Origin: Voacanga thouarsii | Taxonomy: Eukaryota; Streptophyta; Magnoliopsida; Gentianales; Apocynaceae | Assembly (NCBI GenBank): GCA_026120185.1 | Contig: JANUWF010002061.1 | Location: 1,178,001-1,242,000, forward strand | Direction: 5' to 3' | DNA length: 64,000 nt | Shown: one piece after another, positions 35,578-46,966 of the stretch | Layout of the letters: each line of letters begins with the position of its first letter | Numbering within the stretch: the stretch's first letter is position 1 | Translations under genes and position numbers: made by a program | Notes under the pieces: generated by a model | The model's input: the letters and a program-made list of their open reading frames with translations, nothing else | Database searches by the model: none | What the model was told of the DNA's origin: nothing

Positions 35578-38499
35578 AACGGAAGCAAGAGATCAAAAAA
35601 TCACGGCAGATCTGGGAGAAAACGGAAAGCGTAAAGGGGCAGAACAAATATGAGAGAGGATAGACGGAAGGCGAGGGGGTGGTGGTAATGTTAAATGTCG
35701 GTGCGGGCGTGCCGGTTGGCGACGAGAGAGACGCGTGAGAGAGGGCATGAGAGTAGGGGTAAGACTGGAAAAAAAGGAGGAGGGAAGAATTACTCGGTGA
35801 AGTCGCCGGGACGGGCGCGTGGGGACGACGAACGCGAGTGGGATTCGAAGTTGGATGGTGATCGGATAGTTCATAGTTGGACGGTTTTTTTTTTTTTTCT
35901 TTTTGGTTTTCGTTTCTTTGGGTTTTAGGTTACGTTACGTCCGGGGTTGTTCAAAGTCTTGTAATTCGCAGATTTTATTATATATAAGCTCACAGCCTCT
36001 CCGTCTCCTCCGTACACTCTTAAGGTTTCCTGACCTGTGGCTGCGTAAACGGGTTCGGGTTTCTGAGCCGAAACCGAACGGCGTGGCCGGCCCAAAACGA
36101 GAAGCCTTAAAGGGCCGAAAGTTGTGTGCTGGTTAAGGTTGGTGGTCGGGGACGCAGAAATGGAGCCCTATAAAACTACATTGCTAGCCTTGTAAGGGAG
36201 AGAAGACAACCAAATTGTGTGGCCATTTTATGGCCAGTATAAAATCTTAAACTATATTTGGATAGAGTTTCTTTTTAATACAGATTAAAATTTTAATTTT
36301 TTACAAATTATTATATATTAATAATTGAGTTTCTTATATATTCTATATTTAATAATATTTTATTAAATTTTAACAAATTCATATCAATCTAAATATTAAT
36401 TATTTTATTTAATATTTGATTTATTTTAAATATTTTAAGCTCGATGTAATTTTTTTTTAATTTGTAGATGAATTTTTATCTTTTTACACGAATTTATTTG
36501 ATAAATTTAAAATGTGCAAATTGTGTTGCCTAAAACCCGATAAATATGCCCCAGCTGAATGTTTAACATTGCCAACCTGTAATTAAACTGTTACTATTTG
36601 ATTTTAGGAAATTTACGATTGGAGAAAAGGAATAGCTGTAAATAGTACTTTGTGGGTTTTGATCTTAAATCTGTTGGTCAGGTAAGAAAAAAAATTTATT
36701 AATATATTATTTATTTGGTTTTTTTCATTAAAGAATTATATACATACTTTTTATTAAAGGCTGTAGTATGCATTAATTTATATGATAGGCTGAGTATTAT
36801 TTTTATAAAAAAAATTACATTATTAAAGCCACAATTTTATTAAATTTTGATACTTATTTGAGTATATGTTCGGTTGCCTTTCATTTTCTTTGTAATTCTG
36901 CAGTTTGTTCTTTATCTTTGGTATGGATTTTGCCTCTGTTGGAGAAAGCTTGGATATTTTATTCAATAGTCCAACTTCTTCTTGAAGGAGACACCTACTT
37001 TCATAGACCGAACTGAGCCGGGGAGGGGTGGCCCTCCCCACCGCCCCCTCCCCCTTTTATAAATCAAAGATGGATAAAGCTACTAAACTATAAGATAAGT
37101 AAGCCTCTCCGGACCATACCCCAAGAAAAGATTTTTTTTTAATATTATATATTAGCATATGTTTTTCTCACTATATTTTTTAGTTCCCCCAAAGTTATTT
37201 TAACAATAAAGGTTTCTTTTGGGGAAAAAAACTTTCTTTATAAGGAAAAAAATATCAAATTCAGGATTTGATTACTATATATTGGCTATATTTTTTAATA
37301 ATTACTATTTTTTACAGAAATTTTTTTATCTATACGTTTAGCAATTACTATTTTTTTTCTCTTCTATTTTATTAGTTTATATTTTTTAATTTGAAATTTA
37401 TCTCTCTCAATTTTTTATTATAGAGGACACCAACTACCGTTAGACACTCATAAATATGTTAATGTGTTTTTTTTTAATTTTATTTTATATATTATTTTTC
37501 TCTCTTTTAGTATTAATTTTTTTTTCTGATTTACATGAATGATTTTGTAATATAATTTGCTTTATTTTTTTATTTACATTGTCGAAATGATTTTTTTATT
37601 TGCTTATTTAAAGTTGAGATTGAAAAATGTCTTAATTTTAAGGAGTAATTCTATTTATTATATGCTTTTTAGGCTTCATATTAAATTTTGAGTCGAATTC
37701 GTATTAAATATAAAAAAATAAAATTAGAATTGTACTTAACTTCTTTGTGTTCTTTATTTTTCAATATTTATATGAATCCAGATACTTTTTTAATGAAGAT
37801 CCTTTTATTTAGTGATCTATTTCTAATTTAACGTCTAAGAATTCAATTTTTTTTGGATCATAAATTAGATAATGTAAAATGTATTATAAACTTTTATTTA
37901 TAAAAGAATAATTTTTTATCCTTCTTATAATTTTAGAAATTGTACTTGTTTTTTATCTTAACAAATTACCAAGAGTATATTAAGGAATAAAATAAGAGAT
38001 GATTTTCATACGAGTTCTTTACTCACATATATTGATAAAGATATTACTAGAAGTTTTGATAGTGATTTATTATATATAATTTTGATTATAAAAAAATGAA
38101 AAACACAGTTTAGAATACCTATTTTTATTAAAATATAAGTTTTTTCTATATTTATTTTATTTTTAAAGATATTACTTTTAAATATATAATTAAAAATCAA
38201 ATATTAATTATATATAAAAAATAAGTTTATTTTACATATTTATTAAGTTAATATTAAAATTATAAATTTTCTTATCCTCAAAGTGCCTACTTTAGCTTAC
38301 GTTACAAAGTTGAGACCCTTAGATATTCCTTAGCATCAATCTATTTCCAAGGCAATATTCAAGCATATTTGGATAAGTTAGCATGCATAGAATGAAAACT
38401 AAGCCATGAATACTTGGCACAGTTGCTAAAATGAAAGAAGAGCAACTTGGAATCTCTCTCTATATATAATAAAAAATATTTTTAACACGCTAAGTTATA
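35578..38499. other. Trihelix 5' leader and AT-rich intergenic DNA
   Basis: 35578-36130 is G+C-richer and is probably the promoter and 5' UTR of the trihelix gene (minus strand). From 36230 the sequence is very AT-rich with poly-T runs. A 72-codon minus frame (37041-36823) and a 64-codon minus frame (38200-38006) have no recognisable domain. Confidence 0.5.
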
Positions 38500-38791
38500 C
38501 TCCTTCCGTCCCATTAAAATTGACAGTGGTTAACTTGGCACGATATTTTATGTAAAAGTAAAAATTAGAATATAATAATAATATAATATAATATAATATA
38601 ATAAAAATAAAAAATATGTGGGTCCCATAATACTTTATATCAAATCTAAGAATATAAATATAATATATGTGGGGTATATTGATTATTTTATAATAAATTG
38701 TATAATAAAAATTTTTCTTTTAAGAAAAGTGTCAAATTTAATGGGACATCCTAAAATAGTAAATAAGTCAATTTTAATAAGATGAAGGGAG
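38500..38791. mobile_element. Stowaway-type MITE, copy C, best preserved (292 bp)
   Basis: The left end is CTCCTTCCGTCCCATTAAAA then TTGAC; the right end, reversed, is CTCCCTTCATCTTATTAAAA then TTGACTT. TA flanks both sides (38498-38499, 38792-38793). The interior is collinear with copy A and the reverse complement of copy B. The ends match the plant Stowaway consensus CTCCCTCCGT. Confidence 0.88.
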
Positions 38792-39619
38792 TATTATGTT
38801 TAGTATTTATCCGCTCTACTTCTGACTACCTAGTATTTACCCTAGACACAGAAACTAGTACACTATCTTTCTCAATCCTCTCATGCTAAGAAAAGTTCTT
38901 TCAATGCTCGAACATCATATATGGATCGAATTAGATCTCACAACGTTATGAACCCATCTCACGTACTACTTTAATGAGTGAATAGCCCAACCCTTGGAAT
39001 ATACTATACTCCAAAATGGCGAAGAGCCAATATGGAGGTGCCAAATCTTTCTGTTTTTTGCTTTTGGGAAAGATCAGTTTGTTTTTTCTAATGTAATTTT
39101 TACCTGTTGAGTGACAGTCCTTTCGCAGGACACTGTCAGATCACTAAGATTGACTTTCATTCTTGCTCGATGTGTGGGTATATTTTATTAAGATACATTT
39201 TTTTTTTTTACAGTGGTTAGGGATGATCAATTATTTTGATTATTTATCTATCTCTATTTCAATCGGTCATTTTATATGATCACGGGGGATTACTTCGGTC
39301 CCCCATTCAAATCTTGTACTGAGTGAGGAGGGAATTTCTTCCTTTTCTATTTCTGATGAAATATAATATAGGGTTGAATCATTATTTAGCTAAAAAAAAT
39401 CTAATGCACAAAAAAAAAAAAAAAAGTTAAATATGTGATGGCTGTAGAATTTTAACTTATATTAATTTAGCTACTTCACTAACTATTTGTCTTTGAAATT
39501 TAATGTTATACTAGACTTTTTTTTGGGGGGGGGGGGGGGGGGTTGAAAAATCATACTAGAGTCTTACTGGATTAATTATATTTAAGATTTCAATGGACTT
39601 ACACGATATACACTAATTG
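38792..39619. other. Intergenic DNA with poly-A and poly-G runs
   Basis: No gene was seen. It contains a run of about 17 A at 39409-39425 and an 18-G run at 39525-39542. A segment around 39210-39320 (GTGGTTAGGGATGATC, then CCCCCATTCAAATCTTG) loosely resembles tRNA-type A and B boxes, but I do not call a SINE. Confidence 0.45.
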
Positions 39620-42600
39620 GAATGGCTGGCGATATAGCCAAAGCAATTTTTTTTCCTGCCAGTGCAATTCTTATGTATTCAAATGACATGTTTATCCATT
39701 TTTATAAATTCAAATATATTTCCTAAATATTATTTCACTCCTCAAAATCCCATTTTCTTAATTCTATCTCCCTTATCCCCTCTGTCTCCTCTTCTTGGAA
39801 ATCTTCCTCTCTTTTTATTCTCTCTCCTCTCTCCACTCTTCTCCCCACACACGATATTTTTTCTCTCATAACTTTCTCATACCATTGAATTATCACCTCA
39901 AATTTGAGAGAAAATCCAAATATTTACTCCTATTGTTTGTGTTCTTGATTTCTTCACTTGAATTCTTTTCTTTTTTGCTAGCATTAAGGTCACAAAAGTC
40001 ACAGCCCCTACAATGCCACCATGGTCATTCTACAACTCCATTTCAATTCTACTTTCTCTCTTACTCACTCTCACCCCCTTAAGAATTGCTACTAGCTAGT
40101 AATATAGGCTAAGGCTATTGAGGAGGCAGTAAAAATTTTACCACTTGGTTCTATGGTTGTTTGTGTAATTTACAACAAAACCATCTCATTAACAAGAAGA
40201 AAAGAGAGGATGACATGGCAACAACCAAAAAGAAAATGTCGAACCCTTACATATCATAAATAGCTATTTAACCAAAATATAACATTCTATCATAATTTAG
40301 GAAACAACGATACATTATCTTAAATTACAGAATAAACCAAACATAAAAACTGAATCCATAACAATAACCAATTCCATCACAATCGTACTAAATACAAAAC
40401 ATAACGAATGCTTAAGCTAATCACTCTAAGTCCTCATCCAATTCTTCTCCATCTAATTGAGAATCTACAAGATGATAAATAAGGAATGAGCTTACTAGCT
40501 CAATAAGGAAATCTGGCTTACCTGAGATTGAGCATGCTACATATATATATATACATTTTCAAAACGGTTAACAACAGGGTTTTCATAAAACATTGAATCA
40601 ATTCATACAAGCATAAAGGTACTTCTTTCTGGGGGTTAGTTACACTATGAGAAGATCTAGGGAATTATGGATTATGAACTATGAGGGTGAACCAGCAAAT
40701 TCAAAAATTTTACTCAGTACTGAACTAGATTAAGTATAACCGGCTCTTGAAGGAGAAAGAATTGGCACCGAATTTGATCAATAAAGAGGTAGTAGAGTAC
40801 TCAAGGAAGAACAGGCGCCTGTTGTTGAGGTTAGCTGGTGTCGATTAAAATAGAGAGGTTTGGCACAAACTGCAGAGGATAACCGGCGCCTGTAGAACAT
40901 TTAGACCGATGCCGTTTCAGGTCACCCGGTGCCGGGTTCAAGGAAGAACCGGTCACCGTTTCAAATAGTAGGTTTGGAGTTCATACTTCAAAGCTTAACC
41001 AGCGCAGGATATAAGTTGAACACGCGTCGGTCGATTTCGGGATTTGCAAAAACAACAGGCTTCAGAACAGAAAGAAACCAACTTGCAACACATTAACCCC
41101 AAATAGCAACCCAACCATCCTCTTTGCCAAAGAACACCATTTTATGCACAAAACCATTTAAACGCAACATAATACACATTTAAAACTTCCATTTAACTCA
41201 CAATAATGAATCATGCTTGGGGACTTAATTTGGTTTAACTAATCAGTCTTCTAATTATTATATCCCATTAGAAGAAGGGCCTTAACTTATCCTAGGTATT
41301 GTATCTCCCTAGTAGGGCCTTATAACTTATAAATTTGGGAATTCCCTACCAAAGCAAACCCACAAGCAATTCAATCGTGAAAATATCCGTGGCTAGAATA
41401 TGGCTTACCTCATTTGTAGGAGATCAGCCACGAAAAATATCTGTGGCTAATCACACATGAATCAGCCACGAAAAATTAAAAAAAGTGAGATTATATATTG
41501 ATAAAAAAGTTTCGTGACTAATTCGTAGGTGATCAGTTACGAAAATATACATGGTTGATTCACCCACGAATCAGCCACATATATTTTCGTGGCTAATCAT
41601 CTACGAATCAGTCAAGAAAAATTTAAAAAATTAATTATATATTGATAAAATATTTTCGTGGCCATGAAAATGTCCACGGCTAGTTCACCCACAAAAATCT
41701 TTTATCATATTGATAAAAGATTTTTGTGGCTGATTTGTGGGTAAATCAACCACGGACATTTTCGTGGCTGATTTACCTACGAATCAGCCACAAATATTTT
41801 TTGTATTTGATCTTCTATAAGTTAGTCGTGAAAATCTTTGACCAATATATTCACAATCTTTTAAAAATTTTCGTGGTTGATCCGTGGCTGATTCGTGGGT
41901 GATTTCCTACGTCAGTTTTCGTGACTGATTGTCCAGTTGCTAGTAGTGAAAACCCATAATTTCCATCAACATAATCATAATAGAATTTAGCAAATAATCA
42001 AGTCATGCTCAATAACGTTTTCTTATAATCAAAATAGCAATTTCATAGGGATTTAACAACACACTCGATTTAGTAGGAAATAGTAGTTAGAACCAAAATG
42101 CAGGAAACCCAATTTCCTTATCTAAGGAATTTAGACACTAGGAATCCACCTAAAGCTTCCACTCAAGCCACCAAACGCTTACACACCTTCAATTAATACC
42201 TAAACAATACAATTAATTCTCTAATCAAAGTTTTCCAATTCAAACCCCTAAAACCCTTATCTTCAATTCAAGAACAAAACACCTCAACTATGTTATTGAT
42301 ACCATTAAAGATAAGAAGGAGACCATCTTACTAGGATTTCTCGCTGAAGGCTTAAGCCCTTTCTCAAATTCTTCACTCTCCCCTCTTCTCTCCTCTACTG
42401 GAACAGTCTCTAAACAAAATAATGTAATTGCTCAAAACGTTGTGATAGAGCCTATAATCCAGTAATTAATAAAAGCTTCTAATTAAATAATTACAACTTA
42501 ATCTGCTAACTTAAAATATTAACACTTAACCCCAATGATATATGGACCCTAACCCACTAATTAAATAAAATTCACAGCTCATAAGACCCTTGAGGTAAAA

Positions 42601-42850
42601 GGGTTCGTGGGCTCACAAAGGAAGATTTCTATGAGATAGAGGAATGGGAAGGGAGAAAGAAGAGAGAAGACTAAGATAGAGAGTGCAAGATTTTGGTAGA
42701 GAGGAGATAGAATAGATAAAATTAGGAAAGTAAGATATTGGAGATTGAAAAGAAATTTAAGGAATATATTTGAGTTTATCAAAATAGGTAAATTTGTCAT
42801 TTAAGGAAGAAGTGCTTAGGCTGGAGGGAAATTGCTCTGGCAATATTGCC
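39620..42850. mobile_element. Mutator-like element with inverted ends of about 200 bp, no transposase
   Basis: The left arm (about 39625-39860) and the right arm (about 42600-42850) are inverted copies. The left has CAAATGACATGTTTATCCAT then TTTTATAAATTCAAATATATTTCC; the right, reversed, has TAAATGACAAATTTACCTAT then TTTGATAAACTCAAATATATTCC, and both go on into matching CT-rich tracts. Long inverted ends with unrelated non-coding interior suggest a non-autonomous MULE. I could not identify a 9-bp target duplication. The interior holds a cluster of ACCGGCGCC palindromes (40760-41035) and a nested CACTA-like element. Confidence 0.65.
41361..41948. mobile_element. Small CACTA-like non-autonomous element built of CGTGGCTGATT palindromes
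   Basis: The right end, reversed, reads CACTACTAGCAACTGGACAA, a CACTA-type terminus. The left end CACAAGCAATTCAATCGTGA resembles it with gaps. The interior is filled with direct and inverted copies of GATCAGCCACGAAAATAT / CGTGGCTGATTCGTGGGTGA, the kind of subterminal array that binds En/Spm-type transposases. Element length is about 590 bp with no coding sequence. The left boundary and the 3-bp target duplication are uncertain. Confidence 0.6.
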
Positions 42851-42949
42851 CACCAGCTAGTATCTCTTTTTCTCTTGAGATGAGAAGTAATATTTGCAAT
42901 TTTAATTCTATTTTTTTTTCAATTGCAACTTATATACAAGAAACAGCGT

Positions 42950-43510
42950 GTTTTGCGACGGCCAAAACCGTCGCTAATACCATTAGCGACAGCATAGCGC
43001 GACGATTACCGTAGCTGAAACGCTAGTCATTAAATACAAAATTGAGACGGCAAGAAAAAGTCCAATCAGTTAGCGACGGCATTGCGAGGGCAATCGCTAC
43101 GCCGAAAAAGCAATCAACGAAGTTAATTTTGGCAAATTTGCTACGCATTAGCGACGGCATTAAAAAAATATTTTAAGTTATTTTCGAAGGAATAGCGATG
43201 GCTATATTTAATTGTTTAGTTGTAGGAACGATATAGCCATAGCAAAACCGTAGCACATTTGCGACAGTTTAGGAACGATGAATTTAAAATTTAAAAATAA
43301 TTTCACAAGCCATTGCAAACCGTAGCAACATTTGTGAGGGTTTAGCGACGGTATTTTATATTTAGTAAAAATAATTTTTCAAGCCGTCGCAAAACCGTAA
43401 CACATTTGAGAGGGTTTAGCGTTGGCCTTTTCAGTTTAATAAAAATTAATTTTAGTGTCGTCGTAAAACCATAGCTAATTTGCGAGGGTTTAGCTACGGT
43501 ATTTGCAACG
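42950..43510. repeat. Left subterminal repeat array of the CACTA element
   Basis: Many copies of a 10-16 bp word with variants GCGACGG, TTAGCGACGG, GCGAGGGTTTAGC and CCGTAGCAAA occur in both orientations, spaced 20-60 bp apart. In En/Spm elements such arrays are binding sites for TNPA. Confidence 0.85.
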
Positions 43511-43760
43511 GATAATTCAATTTTTAATTAAATATTTGTTAATTTTTTTCCTACCATTTTATGTTTGTTTTCAAAAAATCCCATGCAATCAACAATACAA
43601 AATAATAAGTCCAAACAAAACATATTAAAAAATATATAAATACGAAATGTATTTATTATTACAAATATATAATGAAATGTAAATATAGTATGTATTGTTA
43701 CGTATAAAAAATATATCAACTAATTACAGGAGCAGTAGCGCCAACTGAAGGTGGTGCGGG

Positions 43761-46700
43761 TAGCAATGGTAATTGGGCCGGCCCGCACGGTTTCGGGCTG
43801 GGCCCGAGGAACAGGCGGGCCGGTCTAGGATCTAGGCCCGTGTGGCCCACGGGTCGGTCCATGGCTTATTCCTCTTTTTTTCCCCCCTACTTAACATAAT
43901 TTTTTAAAATTATAAAAAAGTCACATTGAAGTGATGGGGGGTTTGGATTGGACCCCTACCTGTTTTATTAATTAATAAAATAAAGATTACATAAGAGAGG
44001 GACTTGATGCCTAAACCTCTTAAAAATATTACAATGATTAAAATTTAAAAATAAAATTAAATACATAATATTATTTATCCTAAATTCCTAATTACAAAAA
44101 TACTAAACTATTTGGTTCACCCCATTCATCATCTGAGTCATCATCAATAATCCACGAATTAGCCGTCCTATCTTCGGCTGCAAACCAACTACTACAACAC
44201 ATTAACATCTCCAAAGTTTGAGGAGCCAATCGAGATCTTCTTTCATCGATTGTTCGAGCGCTCTCACTGAAGACGCTTTTCGATGACACTGTAGAGACTG
44301 GTGGTGTCAAAAGATCACGTGCCATTTTTGATAAAATTGGGTATTGACTTACATGAGCCTTCCACCAACCACAAATATCAAAATGCTGATCTTCATTTTC
44401 TACCAATGGCTACATCTCGTAAATTACCATCTCGTTGTAGGTAGTAGTCGATCTTTTTTTACGTTTCATAATACCCTATAGATTAAATACTGATGAAATT
44501 GATGATGTGGATTTTTGCGGAGGTTGAAAGTGACTACTAGATGATGAAGCTTGCCTACTTAAACCAGGAGAACTAGAAGAAGAAGACTCAAACTCATATA
44601 AATGATACATGTCAAATAAAGCTTTAGCTGTTTTATCTTTTATATCTTTTATCATACATTATTTAAGTGCTTGTGATTCATCAAAATCTAATGTTTCATA
44701 TAAATATTCAATAATACTATGAAAACCTGGCGTCTTTACTCTAGGATCCATACACAATGCCATACAATATAAAATAGGAATATCTTCATAATATTTTTTA
44801 TATTTTTCAAACAAACTTCTCATAAAAAAATCATATTGGGGATGATACATATATTCACCAAAAATATGTGCTACTTTAGCAAGTGTTGGAAGAATATGAT
44901 GAGTAGCGGGATAATAAGATCCCGATAAAAGTTCAGTGGCTTCTTTGAAAGTAAATAAAAATGTTAAAAGTGCAGTACAATTTTCAAAATGAGCTTCAGT
45001 TAGTGGAGGTTGAAAATTATTACTATTACAAAATTCAATAAGTTGGTTTTGAAAAGGTATAACACTTTCAAACATATCTAAAGTTGAGTTCCATCTAGTT
45101 TTACAATCTAATCTAAATTTTTTAAAAGATACACATTGTTCTCGGCATAATGCCTTAAAATTTTGTTGCCTGATTGTGGATGTTTTAATAAATAAAATAA
45201 CATTTCTAATTATATTAACAATATCATCAATATATTTATATCATTCTTTAACACATAAATTAAGTATATGCCAAGCACACCTAGTATGAAATAAAATACC
45301 ATCTAACATAGGATTTATAGTATTTTTTAAAATTGTTATGACAGAATCATTATTTGAAGCATTATCTAAAGAAATAGAAATAATTTTATTTAAAATCCTA
45401 TATTCACGACATGTTTGAGTAATCATTCTAGCTATACTACTACCTACATGAGGATATTCAAATAATTTAAAACAAATAGTTATTTTTTGTACTAACCAAT
45501 CATGATCTATCCAATGACATGTAATGCATAAATAAGATTCATTAGTAATTGCAGTCCAACCATCACAAGTAAGAGCAAATTTCCAATTACAAGAATCAAA
45601 CATAGCAATTAGATACTCTTTCATTTCTTTATATATCTTTATTATATCATTTTTTAATATTGTTCTAGGAATTCTTTTCCATACTGGTTGACAATTATTT
45701 TGCATATATCGTTCATAATGTGAATTTTCTGTAAAATTAAAAGGTAATTTAGTTTAAACAATCATTTTAGCAAATGCATTTCTATTTTTTCTATGATCAT
45801 ATTGAAAATTACCAACCATTTGACCTCCTGTAGTACGTATTTGTTGTTGTTTAAGTAAGTTTTCTAACCAATCATTATGTGACCTTTTCATATGTTTAAC
45901 TAATGTTCCCGTCCCTCCTCCCTTCTTATGTGCATATACAGCTCTACAAATTTTACATATTGCCCTATCACTATCATTATCTTTTTCAAAAAGATTCCAA
46001 ACCACAGATGTTTTTGCTTTAGTTGTAACATCCGTTGTTTCAACATCATCCTCACATATATTAGATGCGTCGGGATTAATTATTGGAGTTGGTTGTGATT
46101 GTGAAACACTAACACTAGGCCTATTAGGACCTTCATCTTCATTACTTATTTCATTATTTATTAAATTCAAAGCTGGATCTATATTAAAATCAAAATGTGC
46201 AGATGATTGGGATGAAGAAAAATGATGATATTGATTTGGATCAATTATTTCTTAAAAAAAAAAACAAGCAATCAAAATTCAAATAAAAGTTTAAAAAAAA
46301 AGTATTAACAAAAAATGAAATAAGAGAATCGAAAAATATAAATAACAAATTAATTTAAAAATTAAACAAATAACTAAAACAAATAAACAACTAATAAAGC
46401 TAAAATAAAAGAATGTAAGATTAAGAAATACTAACTTGTTGATGACCAAAATTCAAGAATAACAATACTTTGTTGAGCATTTGAGCTTTTTACTTCTTGT
46501 ATCCACTATTCCGCTACTCAACAATCTTCCAAAATATGAAGACTTTCTTGATGAATTGAAAAAGTATTAACACAAAAATAAATTCTATTCTAATACTCTT
46601 TATAGAGAAAATGAATAAATTTGAGGATAATGAGAGAAAGATGAATGGAAAAAAGAGAGAATTGGAGAGTGTTGATGAGTTTTGGGTTGAATTGGGGTAT

Positions 46701-46966
46701 TTATAGAGTTTTGGGGGGTTAGGGACCAAATTGCAAAAAAAAAAAAACTACTTCAGCCGTTTTAGGGGCTAAACTGCAAAAAAAATATTAAAGGACCAAA
46801 TTTAAAAAAAAAGCAGAGAGAGCCGTTGGGTAACGGCTCTCTCAGGCGGGCCGGCCCGTGAAGGGCCAGGGATTTTATCCCCTGGCCCGGACCGGCCCTA
46901 GGACCGGACCGGTGAACAGTTCTCGGGCTGCCGAGCGGGCCGGGCTCTGCCCAGTTGCCATTGCTA
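43761..46966 (-). mobile_element. BED-type hAT transposon, 3,206 bp, perfect 8-bp target duplication
   Basis: Terminal inverted repeats are TAGCAATGGTAATTGGGCCG on the left and, reversed, TAGCAATGGCAACTGGGCAG on the right. The 8-bp direct repeat GGTGCGGG flanks the element at 43753-43760 and 46967-46974. Both ends have G+C-rich subterminal tracts (CCGGCCCG words) of about 100 bp. The interior carries one transposase gene on the minus strand. The target site lies in the last exon of the CACTA TNPA-like gene. Confidence 0.95.
44092..46254 (-). pseudogene. hAT transposase with BED zinc finger, five in-frame stops, no frameshift
   Basis: One frame on the minus strand reads through the whole protein. 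The BED finger has CKICRAVYAHKKGGGTGTLV followed by KHMKRSH, after a WNLFEKDNDSDRA segment. The central RNase H-like region has FALTCDGWTAITNESYLCIT, ISLDNASNND and HTRCAWHILNLCVKE. The C-terminal dimerisation domain has HVSQYPILSKMARDLLTPPV, STVSSKSVFSESARTIDERR and LAPQTLEMLMCCSSW. Stops lie at 45754-45756 (TAA), 45241-45243 (TGA), 44659-44661 (TAA), 44476-44478 (TAG) and 44410-44412 (TAG), all in the same frame. An AAG acceptor near 46254 suggests a short upstream exon. The enzyme is dead, but the ends could still be mobilised in trans. Confidence 0.9.

Noticed and set aside
35695..36136. Overlapping plus-strand frames of 77 codons
   Set aside because: No domain, no conservation visible, and they lie in the promoter/leader region of the trihelix gene.
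36823..37041. 72-codon minus-strand frame
   Set aside because: No domain and no extension by plausible splice sites.
39210..39320. Possible SINE with tRNA-like A and B boxes
   Set aside because: The boxes match poorly, no clear tail or target duplication was found, and no second copy was seen in the window.
39662..40082. Two plus-strand frames rich in Leu/Ser/Phe, resembling membrane proteins
   Set aside because: They fall in the CT-rich inverted arm of the Mutator-like element, and the same pattern appears in the opposite arm at 42579-42800, so it is repeat sequence rather than a gene.
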